From the NCBI RefSeq assembly GCF_040066175.1, contig NZ_JBEAAM010000005.1, positions 11,484 through 75,483 on the forward strand: 64,000 nt of DNA, in the 5' to 3' direction. Both the position numbers and the translations under genes were made by a program. Positions within the stretch are counted from its first letter, which is position 1. Each line of letters opens with the position of its first letter. This DNA comes from Solimonas sp040066175 (GTDB lineage Bacteria > Pseudomonadota > Gammaproteobacteria > Nevskiales > Nevskiaceae). Below are positions 21,262 to 33,036 of this stretch, one piece after another. The notes below the pieces were generated by a model that saw only the letters and a list, made by a program, of their open reading frames with translations, was not told the DNA's origin and searched no databases.

Positions 21262-22716
21262 TCAGCGATGCCCCTGGAAACGCTGCAGCGCCTGCGCCTC
21301 GCGGGACAGCTGCTGGAAGAATCCGGACAGCGTCTGGCCGGGTGACTTGAGCGCGTTGAGCTCCGAGACCGTCCACGCCAGTGCCGCGACGAGCGCCACC
21401 GGCAGGAAGAACACCGCGAGCACGAGGAAGGTCACGAGCAGTGCGGTGCGCTGCTGCCGGTACTGTGGCGACGCGAGGCTGCGCCAGCGAACCAGCACGC
21501 GGTCCAGCGCGGGCGTGGCCGTACCTGCGGCGTGCAGACGATCGAGCAGGTCCGCCAGCCGCTGCGCGCCGGCGGCCGGCGGCGCGGCGCCGTGCATCGG
21601 GCGCAGCGCGCCTGCGTGGCGAACGCCCGGCGGACGTGCTGCGGCGTCGGTCGGCGACTGCGGCGGCTCGTGCCTCTGCTTCTGCTGCTGCGCCGCCAGC
21701 CACGCTGCGTAGGCGTTGGGCGCCGCCGCCGCCTGCGCACCGCGGCGCACGCGCCTGCGCCACAGCAGCCAGGCAATGCCGGCCAGCGGAGGGGCGAGCA
21801 GCACCAGCAGGCACAGCTCGGTGAAGCGCGTCAGCGGCCACAGCAGGACGGCCAGGCCCATCGGCAGCACGCAGACCGGCACCGCGACGACACCGGTCAG
21901 ACGCCACGCGGCCTTGACGATGAACAGCCAGGCGACGAACGCGACCGCCAGCGCGATCAGTTCCTCGGGCGCCTGCAGCATCCGCGTCAGCGCGTCCGGC
22001 AGCACCGTGGGCAAGGCCGCGGCCTGCGCCTGCGCGCGGGACAAGACCCAGGCCAGGGCCGCCGCAGGATCCTCGGTGAACGCCCCGGCGATGCGCTGCA
22101 GATCCTGCCGCAGCGCCAGGTCGGCCCCGGCGAGCAGCGGAAACGGTGCATCGTCGCGCGCAGCGGAATCGGCCGGCGGTTCCGCTGGCGGCGGCTGCCC
22201 CGGTTCGGACGCCGGCTCGGCGCCGGCGGCGGACTCGGCGGCGGTGTCGTTCGCAGCCTGGATCAGTCGGTATGCGCCGAGCATCAGCGCCTGATCGAAC
22301 TTGCCGAGCGCGGACAGCGGAATCACCGCCTCGTCCAGCACCGCCCGCGCCTGCGCGTCGGTGATCCGCGTGCGCAGCCCCTCACCGACCCGGACCACGA
22401 CCTGGCCCTGCGCGGTCCACAGCAGCAGCGCGCCGCGGCGCGACGGATCGCCGGTCTGCCAGGCACGCAGTGCCCGGCCGGCGTACGCCTCGGCGGTCTC
22501 GTCCTCGGTGCGATCGACGGTCAGCACCGCGATGCGCACGCCGCTGCCGGCGGCGTAGTCGGACAGCACGCCGCCCAGGCGCTGTGCCGTTTCCTCGTCG
22601 AAGACACCGGCCAGGTCACTGACGTGCGCCAGCGCTTCCGGCAGAGGGGTGAGCGCGGCCGCACCGTGGAGCATCCCGCCCAGCACCATGCCGACCCACC
22701 AACGCGCGATGCGCAT
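21262..22716 (-). CDS. TPM-domain membrane protein with large C-terminal membrane region
   Basis: 484 residues from the ATG at 22714-22716, chosen over the GTG two codons upstream because AGGGGG is then well spaced. A signal peptide (about 1-22) leads to a TPM (DUF477) domain (about 25-150: VSDLAGVFDEETAQRL, GVRIAVLTVDRTEDET, RRGALLLWTAQGQVVVRVGEGLR). A Pro/Ala-rich linker follows, then three or four membrane helices (about 255-320 and 430-455) and a hydrophilic tail. TPM domains sit on the periplasmic side and are linked to envelope protein or photosystem maintenance. It is the third TPM gene of this run and the most diverged. Confidence 0.78.
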   Translation of the reverse strand: MRIARWWVGMVLGGMLHGAAALTPLPEALAHVSDLAGVFDEETAQRLGGVLSDYAAGSGVRIAVLTVDRTEDETAEAYAGRALRAWQTGDPSRRGALLLWTAQGQVVVRVGEGLRTRITDAQARAVLDEAVIPLSALGKFDQALMLGAYRLIQAANDTAAESAAGAEPASEPGQPPPAEPPADSAARDDAPFPLLAGADLALRQDLQRIAGAFTEDPAAALAWVLSRAQAQAAALPTVLPDALTRMLQAPEELIALAVAFVAWLFIVKAAWRLTGVVAVPVCVLPMGLAVLLWPLTRFTELCLLVLLAPPLAGIAWLLWRRRVRRGAQAAAAPNAYAAWLAAQQQKQRHEPPQSPTDAAARPPGVRHAGALRPMHGAAPPAAGAQRLADLLDRLHAAGTATPALDRVLVRWRSLASPQYRQQRTALLVTFLVLAVFFLPVALVAALAWTVSELNALKSPGQTLSGFFQQLSREAQALQRFQGHR

Positions 22717-22773
22717 GTCCACCCCCTGCGGCCCGCGCCGATCATGCGCCGCGCCCCCGCAGCGGACAAGCGC

Positions 22774-23277
22774 CTACAGCACGACCGGCCGATCGGGCAG
22801 TTCGTTTGCGCGCGAGCGCGGACCCGGCGGATGGCGCGCGAGCACATCGGCGACGGCCTCGATGCCGGCGATCGCGCCTTCGCGGAAGCGGCCTGCGCGG
22901 AAATGGTCTTCCATGATCCGGCAGCAGCGCTCCCACTCATCCGTGGCGACCACGCCGCCGGCGACGCCACGGTCGGCGACGATCTCGACGTCGCGGTCGG
23001 CGAGCAGCACGTAGATGAGCACGCCGTTGTTGTGCTCGGTGTCCCAGACGCGCAGCTGCGCGAACACGTCGATTGCGCGCTCGCGCGGTGCCTGGCCGCG
23101 CCACAGGTTGCCCAGCGGCAGCGCTGCCTCGACGGCGAAGCGGATCTCGCCGGCGTGGCGTGTCTCGCAGTCGCGCACGGCGCGCTCGATCGCCGCCAGC
23201 GTGTCGGCGCCGAAACGTCGCCGCAGCGCGAAGCCGCCGCTGCACAGGTGCCGGAGTATCCGCGACATGGCCTTCAT
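22774..23277 (-). CDS. TPM-domain protein (short, soluble type)
   Basis: 167 residues from the ATG at 23275-23277. The body matches the short TPM-domain proteins that accompany YgcG-type proteins (AAIERAVRDCETRHAGEIRF, RAIDVFAQLRVWDTEHNNGV, LIYVLLADRDVEIVADRGV). No signal peptide or membrane segment is evident, so it may act on the cytoplasmic face. It starts 7 bp after the stop of the glycine-rich TPM gene, which indicates an operon. Confidence 0.82.
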   Translation of the reverse strand: MKAMSRILRHLCSGGFALRRRFGADTLAAIERAVRDCETRHAGEIRFAVEAALPLGNLWRGQAPRERAIDVFAQLRVWDTEHNNGVLIYVLLADRDVEIVADRGVAGGVVATDEWERCCRIMEDHFRAGRFREGAIAGIEAVADVLARHPPGPRSRANELPDRPVVL

Positions 23278-23284
23278 CGCCCGC

Positions 23285-24109
23285 TCACCAGCGCCCCGAC
23301 GCGCCGCCGCCGCCGAAGCCGCCGCCACCGCCGCGGAAACCACCGCCCCCACCACCGAACCCACCGCCACCGGAGCGGATGCCGCCGACGCCACCGCCGC
23401 GTCCCGAGGTCAGCGTCATGAAGAAGCCGGCGACGGCCAGGAACAGCGGCAGCTTGTAGTCGCCCATGTACGCCCAGCCGCCGAGGAACACGATCACCGC
23501 GACGAGCAGCGCCGCCGGGAACAGCCCGAGCACGCCGCGCAGCAGCAGGCCGATGGAGCCGACCACCACCAGTCCGGCGACGAGATTGCCCTCGCGGTCC
23601 AGCTCGGCCTGATGGTCGGCCGCCGGCTCCGGTAACGGTTCGCCGTTGATCACGGCGATGATCTGGCCGACGCCCGCCGCGATCCCGCCGTAGAAGTCGC
23701 CGTCGCGGAAAGAGGGCGTGATGGTCTCGGCGATGATGCGCTTGGCGATGGCGTCCGGCAGCGCGCCTTCGAGGCCATAGCCGACCTCGATGCGCAGCGC
23801 GCGATCGTCCTTGGCCACGAGCAGCAGCACACCGTCGTCGATGCCCTTGCGGCCGAGCTTCCACGCCTCGGCCACGCGCAGCGCGTACTGCTCGACGGTC
23901 TCCGGCTGCGTCGTCGGCACGATCAGCACGGCGAGCTGGCTGCCCTTGGCCTGTTCGAACATGATCAGGCGCTGCGTCAGCTCCCGCTGCTGCGCCGCCG
24001 TGAGCGTGCCGGTGAGATCGGTGACGCGCGCGACCGGCGGGATCGCGACTTCCGCCCAGACGGCGGCGGCGAGCGCGAGGAAGCCGGCCAGCAGCGCGGC
24101 GGCGCGCAT
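23285..24109 (-). CDS. TPM-domain protein, YgcG-type with glycine-rich tail
   Basis: 274 residues. A signal peptide (about 1-19, ending VWA) precedes a TPM domain (VTDLTGTLTAAQQRELTQRL, LRIEVGYGLEGALPDA, SFRDGDFYGGIAAGV). Two membrane helices follow (about 180-235), then a tail made of GGGGFGGGG-like repeats ending GASGRW. This is the standard layout of YgcG proteins, which are encoded with LemA. It overlaps nothing but starts directly after the lemA stop (2-bp gap). The function in the envelope is poorly known. Confidence 0.87.
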   Translation of the reverse strand: MRAAALLAGFLALAAAVWAEVAIPPVARVTDLTGTLTAAQQRELTQRLIMFEQAKGSQLAVLIVPTTQPETVEQYALRVAEAWKLGRKGIDDGVLLLVAKDDRALRIEVGYGLEGALPDAIAKRIIAETITPSFRDGDFYGGIAAGVGQIIAVINGEPLPEPAADHQAELDREGNLVAGLVVVGSIGLLLRGVLGLFPAALLVAVIVFLGGWAYMGDYKLPLFLAVAGFFMTLTSGRGGGVGGIRSGGGGFGGGGGGFRGGGGGFGGGGASGRW

Positions 24110-24111
24110 CG

Positions 24112-24702
24112 TCAGCCGCCGAAGTCCACCTTCGGCGGCTGCGCGATCGTCTTTTCGTCCTCGACGGTGAAACTCGGCTTGACCTGCATGCCGAACATCA
24201 TCGCCGTGAGATTGCTCGGAAACGAGCGCACCGTCGTGTTGTAGGCCTGCACCGCCTGGATGTAGCGGTTGCGCGCGACGGTGATGCGGTTCTCGGTGCC
24301 TTCGAGCTGCGCCTGCAGGTCGCGGAACAGGGCGTCGGACTTGAGCTGCGGGTAGTTCTCGGCGACGACCAGCAGGCGCGACAGCGCGCCGGACAGTTCG
24401 CCCTGCGCCGCGCCGAAGCGCTGCAGCGCGGCGGCATCGTTGACCATGTCCGGCGAGACGTTGATCTGGCCGACGCGCGCGCGCGCGTTGGTGACCTCGG
24501 TGAGCACCCGTTCCTCCTGCGCCGCGTAGCCCTTCACGGTGTTCACCAGGTTGGGCACGAGGTCGGCGCGGCGCTGGTACTGGTTCAGCACCTCGGCCCA
24601 GGCCGCCTTGATCTGCTCGTCCTGGCTCTGCAGGGTGTTGTAGCCGCAGCCGGACAGCAGTGCGGACGCGAAGACGAGGAACAGCGCGGCGAAGCGTTTC
24701 AT
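24112..24702 (-). CDS. lemA: LemA-family lipoprotein
   Basis: 196 residues from the ATG at 24700-24702 with AGGAG upstream. The lipobox LLSGC puts the lipidated cysteine at residue 19. The helical LemA signature follows: IKAAWAEVLNQYQRRADLVP and NLVNTVKGYAAQE, then ARNRYIQAVQAYNTTVRSFP near the C-terminus. LemA proteins form long helical bundles at the envelope and are genetically tied to TPM-domain proteins. It is the first gene of the lemA-TPM-TPM-TPM-moxR run. Confidence 0.93.
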   Translation of the reverse strand: MKRFAALFLVFASALLSGCGYNTLQSQDEQIKAAWAEVLNQYQRRADLVPNLVNTVKGYAAQEERVLTEVTNARARVGQINVSPDMVNDAAALQRFGAAQGELSGALSRLLVVAENYPQLKSDALFRDLQAQLEGTENRITVARNRYIQAVQAYNTTVRSFPSNLTAMMFGMQVKPSFTVEDEKTIAQPPKVDFGG

Positions 24703-24777
24703 CGACCCGGACTCCTCAGGCGAAAGGGCCGCGCCACTATGGCGGCGCGGCCCCGTTTCTTTCAAGCCCGGGCGCGA

Positions 24778-25956
24778 TCAGCGCTGCGCGCGCGCCTGCA
24801 GCGCGGCCACCGCGGGCAGGGTCTTGCCTTCGAGAAACTCCAGGAACGCGCCGCCGCCGGTGGAGATGTAACCGATGCGGTCGGCGACGCCGAACTTGTC
24901 GATCGCCGCGAGCGTGTCGCCGCCACCGGCGAGCGAGAACGCCTGCGACTCGGCGATCGCCCTGGCCAGCGCCTTGGTGCCGGCGGCGAAGGCGTCGTAC
25001 TCGAACACGCCGACGGGCCCGTTCCATACGATCGTGCCGGCGCTCTTCAGCTGCTCGGCGAGCTTTGCGCGCGCCTTCGGGCCGATGTCGAGAATCATCT
25101 CGTCGTCGTGGATGTCGCCGACCGCACGCACCTCGGCGCGCGCCTCGGCGGAGATCTCGGTGGCGACGACCACGTCCTCGGGCAGCGGGATGTCGCCGCC
25201 GCGCGCCTGGATCTTGGCGCGGATCGCCTTGGCGGTGTCGATCATCTCCATCTCGCACAGCGACTTGCCGACCTTGTGCCCGGCCGCGGCGAGGAAGGTG
25301 TTGGCGATGCCGCCGCCGATGATCAGCTGGTCGGCCTTGTCGGCGAGATTGTTGAGCAGGTCGAGCTTGGTCGAGACCTTGCTGCCGCCGACGATGACCG
25401 CCAGGGGGCGCTTCGGATTCGCCAGCGCCTTGCCCAGCGCATCGAGCTCGGCCGCCAGCAACGGGCCGGCGCAGGCGATCGGTGCAAACCGGGCGACGCC
25501 ATGCGTCGAGGCCTCGGCGCGATGTGCAGTGCCGAAGGCGTCCATCACATAGACGTCGCACAGCGCCGCCATCTTCTTCGCCAGCGCCTCGTCGTCGTCC
25601 TTCTCGCCCTTGAGGAAGCGCGTGTTCTCGCCCAGCGCGATCTGGCCCGGCTCCAGCGCGACACCGTCGATCCAGTTGCTGACCAGCGGCACCGTGCGCT
25701 CCAGCGCATTCGACAGCCAGCCGGCGACCGGCGTCAGCGAGGCGTCGGGATCGAGCTTCCCGGCCTTGGGGCGGCCCAGGTGCGAGACGACCAGCACCGA
25801 CGCGCCTTTCTCCAGCGCGAGCTTGAGCGTCGGCAGCGACGCGCGCAGGCGCGCGTCGGAAGTGATCTTGCCGTTGTGGATCGGCACGTTGAGGTCCTGG
25901 CGGATCAGCAGGCGCTTGCCGGCCAGGTCGAGATCGGACATGCGGAGGACGGTCAT
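24778..25956 (-). CDS. pgk: Phosphoglycerate kinase
   Basis: 392 residues from the ATG at 25954-25956 with AAGGAG at good spacing. It transfers phosphate between 1,3-bisphosphoglycerate and ADP in the cytoplasm. Visible signatures: RQDLNVPIHNGKI (substrate arginine and aspartate), VVSHLGRPK, the inter-domain GGSKVSTKLDLLNNL, the nucleotide site WNGPVGVFE and the C-terminal GGGDTLAAIDKFG. It follows gap with only an extragenic palindrome between them, so tkt-gap-pgk probably form one unit. Confidence 0.97.
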   Translation of the reverse strand: MTVLRMSDLDLAGKRLLIRQDLNVPIHNGKITSDARLRASLPTLKLALEKGASVLVVSHLGRPKAGKLDPDASLTPVAGWLSNALERTVPLVSNWIDGVALEPGQIALGENTRFLKGEKDDDEALAKKMAALCDVYVMDAFGTAHRAEASTHGVARFAPIACAGPLLAAELDALGKALANPKRPLAVIVGGSKVSTKLDLLNNLADKADQLIIGGGIANTFLAAAGHKVGKSLCEMEMIDTAKAIRAKIQARGGDIPLPEDVVVATEISAEARAEVRAVGDIHDDEMILDIGPKARAKLAEQLKSAGTIVWNGPVGVFEYDAFAAGTKALARAIAESQAFSLAGGGDTLAAIDKFGVADRIGYISTGGGAFLEFLEGKTLPAVAALQARAQR

Positions 25957-25975
25957 CTGCAAACTCCTTGAGCTT

Positions 25976-26072
25976 CGTCATTCCTGCGAAAGCGGGAATC
26001 CAGATTTGTGCCCGGAAACAGTACTCCCCGCTTGCGCGGGGAGCTTGGATCCCCGCCTACGCGGGGATGACG
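25976..26072. repeat. Paired extragenic palindromes between gap and pgk
   Basis: One hairpin with TTCCTGCGAAAGCGGGAA as core starts at 25976, a central CTCCCCGCTTGCGCGGGGAG fills 26024-26043, and an inverted partner with ATCCCCGCCTACGCGGGGAT as core ends at 26072. The outer units read CGTCAT...ATCCAG and its inverse. The same pair type recurs at 27131-27221, on the other side of gap. Confidence 0.75.
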
Positions 26073-26085
26073 CCGCAAAGCGGCG

Positions 26086-27087
<1,002 letters not shown>

Positions 27088-27130
27088 TTCACTGTCCTCT
27101 CGATGCATGGAATGTCGGGCGTCCTCACCT

Positions 27131-27221
27131 CGTCATGCCCGCGCAAGCGGGCATCCAGTGACGCCACACCCGAACGGCGCTGCGCGCCGCCTGGATTCCC
27201 GCATGCGCGGGAACGACGACG
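27131..27221. repeat. Paired extragenic palindromes between tkt and gap
   Basis: A hairpin with ATGCCCGCGCAAGCGGGCAT as core (unit 27131-27158) faces an inverted partner with TTCCCGCATGCGCGGGAA as core (unit 27191-27221). Same unit structure as at 25976-26072. Confidence 0.72.
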
Positions 27222-27228
27222 CAACATT

Positions 27229-29226
<1,998 letters not shown>

Positions 29227-29255
29227 CACGCTCACCGGCAGACAAAGGGGCGCGT

Positions 29256-29309
29256 ATTGTCCGGGTTTGGCGCAGGCCGGGCAACCGCTTCCGCCGATAC
29301 CCCTATCGG
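29256..29309 (-). promoter_or_regulatory. Candidate sigma-70 promoter and dyad upstream of tkt
   Basis: On the minus strand TTGCCC (29279-29284) and GACAAT (29256-29261) are separated by 17 bp. Ten bp upstream of the -35 is CCGATA-CCCC-TATCGG (29294-29309), a perfect 6-bp-arm dyad that could be an activator site. Confidence 0.5.
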
Positions 29310-29330
29310 TATATCGTGATGGACTCGCCT

Positions 29331-30023
29331 TCAGCGCCGCGCCGGGGGCTTGATCCAGACGATCGAGAGTTCCGGCGCCGCCGGATGCGGCCCATATTCG
29401 AGACGCAGCAGTTGCCGGGTCTGCGGGTGCAACCACAGGCTGCGCCGCTGCGTGTGGCGGTAAGGGAGCACCCGATAGGTCTCGTCGATGCGAATCGCGG
29501 CGCCGCCGTAGGCGGGCGTGACGAGGGCCTCGATCCGGCAGCGCAGGTCGATGCGCTGCTCGGCGAGATAATCGACCGCGCCGCGCAGACGTGTATAGAA
29601 CAGGGACGGCGGCTCGGTGTGGCTGACGCCGTCGCCGCAGTCCTGAGTCGGCTCGACGCCACCGACGTCGGCGGGATACGTTTCCAGCACATCCACCGGC
29701 AGGCCACGACTGTAGGTCACGCGATCGCCGTCGAGCTGCAACACCAGCCCATCGCGCCCGTACCAGGTCTGCGCGCCGCCGGCGTCGATGCTGCCGAGGA
29801 TCAGCAGACCCTCGAAACGATCGCCGGAACGGACATAGGCGGAAGCAAAAGGCAGATCGGCCAGACCGGTGATGGCCCGTGTCATCGGCGTGCCAGCCTG
29901 CTCACCGCCGGCGCGCTCCTCGACCAGCGTGTTCACGGTGTTGCAAGCCGCCAGCAAGCCGGCCACCGCGATGCAAGCGATGCCTGCGATGCCGCCGGTC
30001 CGCGGGCGTCGCTCAATCTTCAT
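29331..30023 (-). CDS. YjbF/GfcB-family lipoprotein
   Basis: 230 residues from the ATG at 30021-30023. The lipobox LLAAC gives a lipidated C27. The rest is a beta-rich domain (YVRSGDRFEGLLILGSID, TWYGRDGLVLQLDGDRVTYS, HTQRRSLWLHPQTRQLLRLE) that fits the YjbF/GfcB lipoproteins of exopolysaccharide and group 4 capsule operons. It overlaps the end of the YjbH-like gene by 11 bp and is the last gene of the leftward operon. It likely acts in the periplasm during polymer secretion; the biochemical role is not known. Confidence 0.82.
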   Translation of the reverse strand: MKIERRPRTGGIAGIACIAVAGLLAACNTVNTLVEERAGGEQAGTPMTRAITGLADLPFASAYVRSGDRFEGLLILGSIDAGGAQTWYGRDGLVLQLDGDRVTYSRGLPVDVLETYPADVGGVEPTQDCGDGVSHTEPPSLFYTRLRGAVDYLAEQRIDLRCRIEALVTPAYGGAAIRIDETYRVLPYRHTQRRSLWLHPQTRQLLRLEYGPHPAAPELSIVWIKPPARR

Positions 30024-32151
30024 AGACCTGCCCTGCGGTGTAGCGCCCGACCACACCCCACAGATCGCGGCCGTCGCGCACCTTCTGACCACCGTCGCGC
30101 GTGAGGAATCGGTAATTGAAGTTGACCTCGCCGCGATTGGCCGACGGGTAGAACAACGTCAGCGGGATGCTCAGGTAGATGCCCTTGTCGAAGGAGCCTT
30201 CGCCGAACTCCGCGGCCGACACGTTGGTCTTGGTCGCGAACGCGCCGAACACGACGCCGTTGCGGAACTGGCGCGAGAGATCCAGCGTGACGCCGACGTC
30301 GCGGGCCAGGTAACGCCCGGCACTGGCCTTGACCACCAGCCCCTCGAAAGGCGTGTCGTAGTACACGGTGAAATGTCCGGTGGCGACCTGGTAGTCGAGG
30401 AAGGTGAACAGCTGGTCGTAGCCACGCTTCTTGACGTAGTTGACGTCCAGACCGTAGGCGAGCCGTGAGGTCAGCGGCCGGTACAGCACTTCGGCGGCGA
30501 CCCCGCCGTACATCTCCTCGAAGATACCGGCCGACAGCCGACCGAACCAGTCGCGCCCGAGCGGGAACAGCTGATTGACCTCCAGCCGGTCCAGCCACCA
30601 CTGGTCGTGCGTGGACTGGTAGCTCTCCAGATCACTGCGCACGTGCGGCAATTCACTGGAGTTGCGCTGCTTGAGCTTGTCGAGGTCGCTGTACAGGCTC
30701 AGCGCGCCGACCGCCGACACACTCAGCCCCGGCGTCAGCTGCAGGGTCATGAAGGGCTTCACCAGCAGCTGGCCGACGAAGAAGCCCTCGAGCCCGCCGA
30801 TGTTGGCGCGGATCGCCGGACTATAGCCGTACAGCCAGGTGGGATATTCCAGCAGGTTCGGGTAATCCGCGGTCGCACGCGGCACCGAGGCCTGCGACCG
30901 CAGCTCGGTGGTCACGCGCAGCTCGTCCGTCGTCGCCAGTCCGCGCGCTTCCGCGTCCAGATCCTCGCGCCGCGCCGTGAGGCTGAGCGCGTCCATGCCG
31001 CCGGAGACTTCCACGACCTCCAGCCTCTCGACGTCGTCGGGCAGATGCACGAGGCTCGCGCGTCCCGCGGTGCGCAGGACGTCGAGGCTGCGGTCGGAAA
31101 CACCGTTGCTCTGCCACAGCGTCAGCGTGCCGGTCTCCTCGTCGAGGTTCGCGGCGTGGGCGACGATGCGCCTCGCGGCCAGATCGTCGATCCATTGCTG
31201 CATGCCTTCGGGCGTGTCCACGGTCGCCGTGTTCCACCGGTACTCCGGCGGGCGCAGGTGAAAGGCCGCGGGCAACTCCTGCTGCTTGATCCTGGATCGC
31301 GCGCTGCCCGCCTGGATCGCGGTACCGATCTGGCCGACCAGGGTATCGCCGCGGATCAGACCCAGCCCGGCGTACCAGCCGCCACCGAGGTGGTAGCGCA
31401 GGCCGGCGTTGATCCGCGAGCGCACGTCTAACCGCTTGGTCGAGGGATCGGCCGAGTAGTCGTTACCGTCCAGTTCGACCTGCACCGACCACGGCCGCTC
31501 GCGCGGGGTCCACTCGACACCACCGATCAGGCTGGCCCGCGCGCCGGAGAACCACTTGTCCCAGTCCGGAACGCCGCCGCGCGCGCGCGCCGGCGCGAGC
31601 AGCTCGCGCTCGTTCGAGCGCAGCGACAGCGCGGCGAACGGATTGCGCACGTCACCATAGGTGCCGAAGCGGCCGAAGCCCAGACCCGCGGTGAACGACC
31701 AGTCGTACCAGCGCCGCGTCACGACGATGTACTCCGAGGCGAACAGGCCGGTGCCGCCAAAGTCGTTGAGTCCGACGACCAAGGACGGCCACGCATCCGA
31801 CTCCTCGATCAGACGCACCGCAACGTCGAAGGACTTGTCCTTGAACGTCTGCCCGGTGTCGCGGCTGTCGTCGTAGTAGCGGTTGGTGATCTCGATGTAG
31901 CGCGCGCCGGCATGCAGCCAGGACGCCGGCTGCGCCGACAGGTACAGCGTGTTGTAGGGCGGTGCCAGCGACAGGCCCACGCCGAGCGTCCCGCTCGGCG
32001 GCATCGCCGCCGTCGGACTGGTCAGCAGCGCCGGATAGCCGGACGGGCCATAGCGCACGTCTGCTGCTTGCGCACCTGTCGTCGCCGCGGCAAGCAACAC
32101 GACGACCATCGCGCGCCGCAGGACGGGCATCGACCGCAGTCGTTCACTCAC
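30013..32151 (-). CDS. YjbH/GfcD-family outer-membrane beta-barrel protein
   Basis: 712 residues from a GTG at 32149-32151; an ATG seven codons in (32128-32130) starts directly at the signal peptide MPVLRRAMVVVLL and is an equally good start. The mature protein is a long beta-strand-rich barrel with the YjbH signature near the start (GYPALLTSPTAAMPPSGTLGVG) and LFASEYIVVTRRWYDWSFTAGLG. YjbH/GfcD proteins are outer-membrane components of exopolysaccharide or group 4 capsule secretion. Translation is coupled on both sides, to the GfcC-like gene and to the lipoprotein gene. Confidence 0.85.
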   Translation of the reverse strand: MSERLRSMPVLRRAMVVVLLAAATTGAQAADVRYGPSGYPALLTSPTAAMPPSGTLGVGLSLAPPYNTLYLSAQPASWLHAGARYIEITNRYYDDSRDTGQTFKDKSFDVAVRLIEESDAWPSLVVGLNDFGGTGLFASEYIVVTRRWYDWSFTAGLGFGRFGTYGDVRNPFAALSLRSNERELLAPARARGGVPDWDKWFSGARASLIGGVEWTPRERPWSVQVELDGNDYSADPSTKRLDVRSRINAGLRYHLGGGWYAGLGLIRGDTLVGQIGTAIQAGSARSRIKQQELPAAFHLRPPEYRWNTATVDTPEGMQQWIDDLAARRIVAHAANLDEETGTLTLWQSNGVSDRSLDVLRTAGRASLVHLPDDVERLEVVEVSGGMDALSLTARREDLDAEARGLATTDELRVTTELRSQASVPRATADYPNLLEYPTWLYGYSPAIRANIGGLEGFFVGQLLVKPFMTLQLTPGLSVSAVGALSLYSDLDKLKQRNSSELPHVRSDLESYQSTHDQWWLDRLEVNQLFPLGRDWFGRLSAGIFEEMYGGVAAEVLYRPLTSRLAYGLDVNYVKKRGYDQLFTFLDYQVATGHFTVYYDTPFEGLVVKASAGRYLARDVGVTLDLSRQFRNGVVFGAFATKTNVSAAEFGEGSFDKGIYLSIPLTLFYPSANRGEVNFNYRFLTRDGGQKVRDGRDLWGVVGRYTAGQVYED

Positions 32152-32926
32152 TGGGCAGGCAATCGACCGCGGGAGCGATCAGCGATCCCGGTGGCACCAT
32201 CGTCGGCTCATAGCGCCACGGCTTCAGGCTCAGTTCGACCTCGCGCCCGTTCGGGAAAAGCAGGACCTGGCGGCCGGGATGCGCAGCCGCTTCCGGATCT
32301 GCGCGGCGCAGGTACGCCTCGGCACGCAGCGCGGCTTCATGCTGCAACCTGACGATGCGCGCACCCGGCGTGAGCACGTAAACGGCCGCAGCGCGCGCCG
32401 GCACCACGACGACATCCCCCTGTTGCAGCGACAGCGGCGGCGGCGGCTCGTCGCCGAGCACTGCGGCCTGCTGGCCGACCCTGTGCAGCCGGCCGGAGCG
32501 GAGCGCCTCGACCAGATCGCGGCGGCCACCGAGCGCCGCATCGTCGCCGAGCAGCAGACTCGCCTGCAGATCCGCCGCTGACACGCACGCCGCCACGCCG
32601 GCGCCCGCATCCGCACCGGCGCGCAGCACGATCGTGCCGAATCGATACGCGTCGGGCAGCAATCCACCGGCGGCCTGCACGACGGCGTCCACCGTCGCCG
32701 CGAGCGGGGAGAGCGTCACGCGGCCCGGTTGCCCGACCGCGCCGAGCACTTCCACCGCGATCGTCACGGCTTCGCCCGGCTCGCTCAGGCGCAGCGTTCC
32801 AGACCGGATCGGTGCGGCATCTCCGGCCATGGCTGCGGCATGGACGCTCGACGCGCCGAGCAGACAGGCCAGCACGACCCATCGTGCGGCCACCGCCGGG
32901 ATCGGGAAGGGCGTGCTTGACCTCAT
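32144..32926 (-). CDS. GfcC/YjbG-family capsule accessory protein
   Basis: 260 residues from the ATG at 32924-32926. A signal peptide (about 1-35) precedes two ubiquitin-like/SLBB-like halves (TVDAVVQAAGGLLPDAYRFG is the family signature) and a C-terminal VELSLKPWRYEPTMVPPGSL. GfcC-type proteins are periplasmic and belong to the export of group 4 capsule or Yjb polysaccharide. It overlaps the next gene by 8 bp. The residues between 60 and 100 are more alanine-rich than usual. Confidence 0.78.
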   Translation of the reverse strand: MRSSTPFPIPAVAARWVVLACLLGASSVHAAAMAGDAAPIRSGTLRLSEPGEAVTIAVEVLGAVGQPGRVTLSPLAATVDAVVQAAGGLLPDAYRFGTIVLRAGADAGAGVAACVSAADLQASLLLGDDAALGGRRDLVEALRSGRLHRVGQQAAVLGDEPPPPLSLQQGDVVVVPARAAAVYVLTPGARIVRLQHEAALRAEAYLRRADPEAAAHPGRQVLLFPNGREVELSLKPWRYEPTMVPPGSLIAPAVDCLPSE

Positions 32927-32990
32927 CGACGCGTGATTCTCCAGGGCCCGCGCATCCGGCGCCGAGTTGCGACGGATCGTGCCCAAAAAG

Positions 32991-33014
32991 AAAGGCTAGC
33001 TTGAGCTAGCCTTT
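32991..33014 (-). terminator. Rho-independent terminator after the threonine-rich protein gene
   Basis: A perfect 10-bp stem AAAGGCTAGC/GCTAGCCTTT with a 4-nt loop. Read on the minus strand it is followed by TTTCTTTTT. It lies between the GfcA-like gene and the GfcC-like gene and should reduce read-through into the latter. Confidence 0.85.
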
Positions 33015-33036
33015 CCAGGCGCAACCGGGACCGCGC

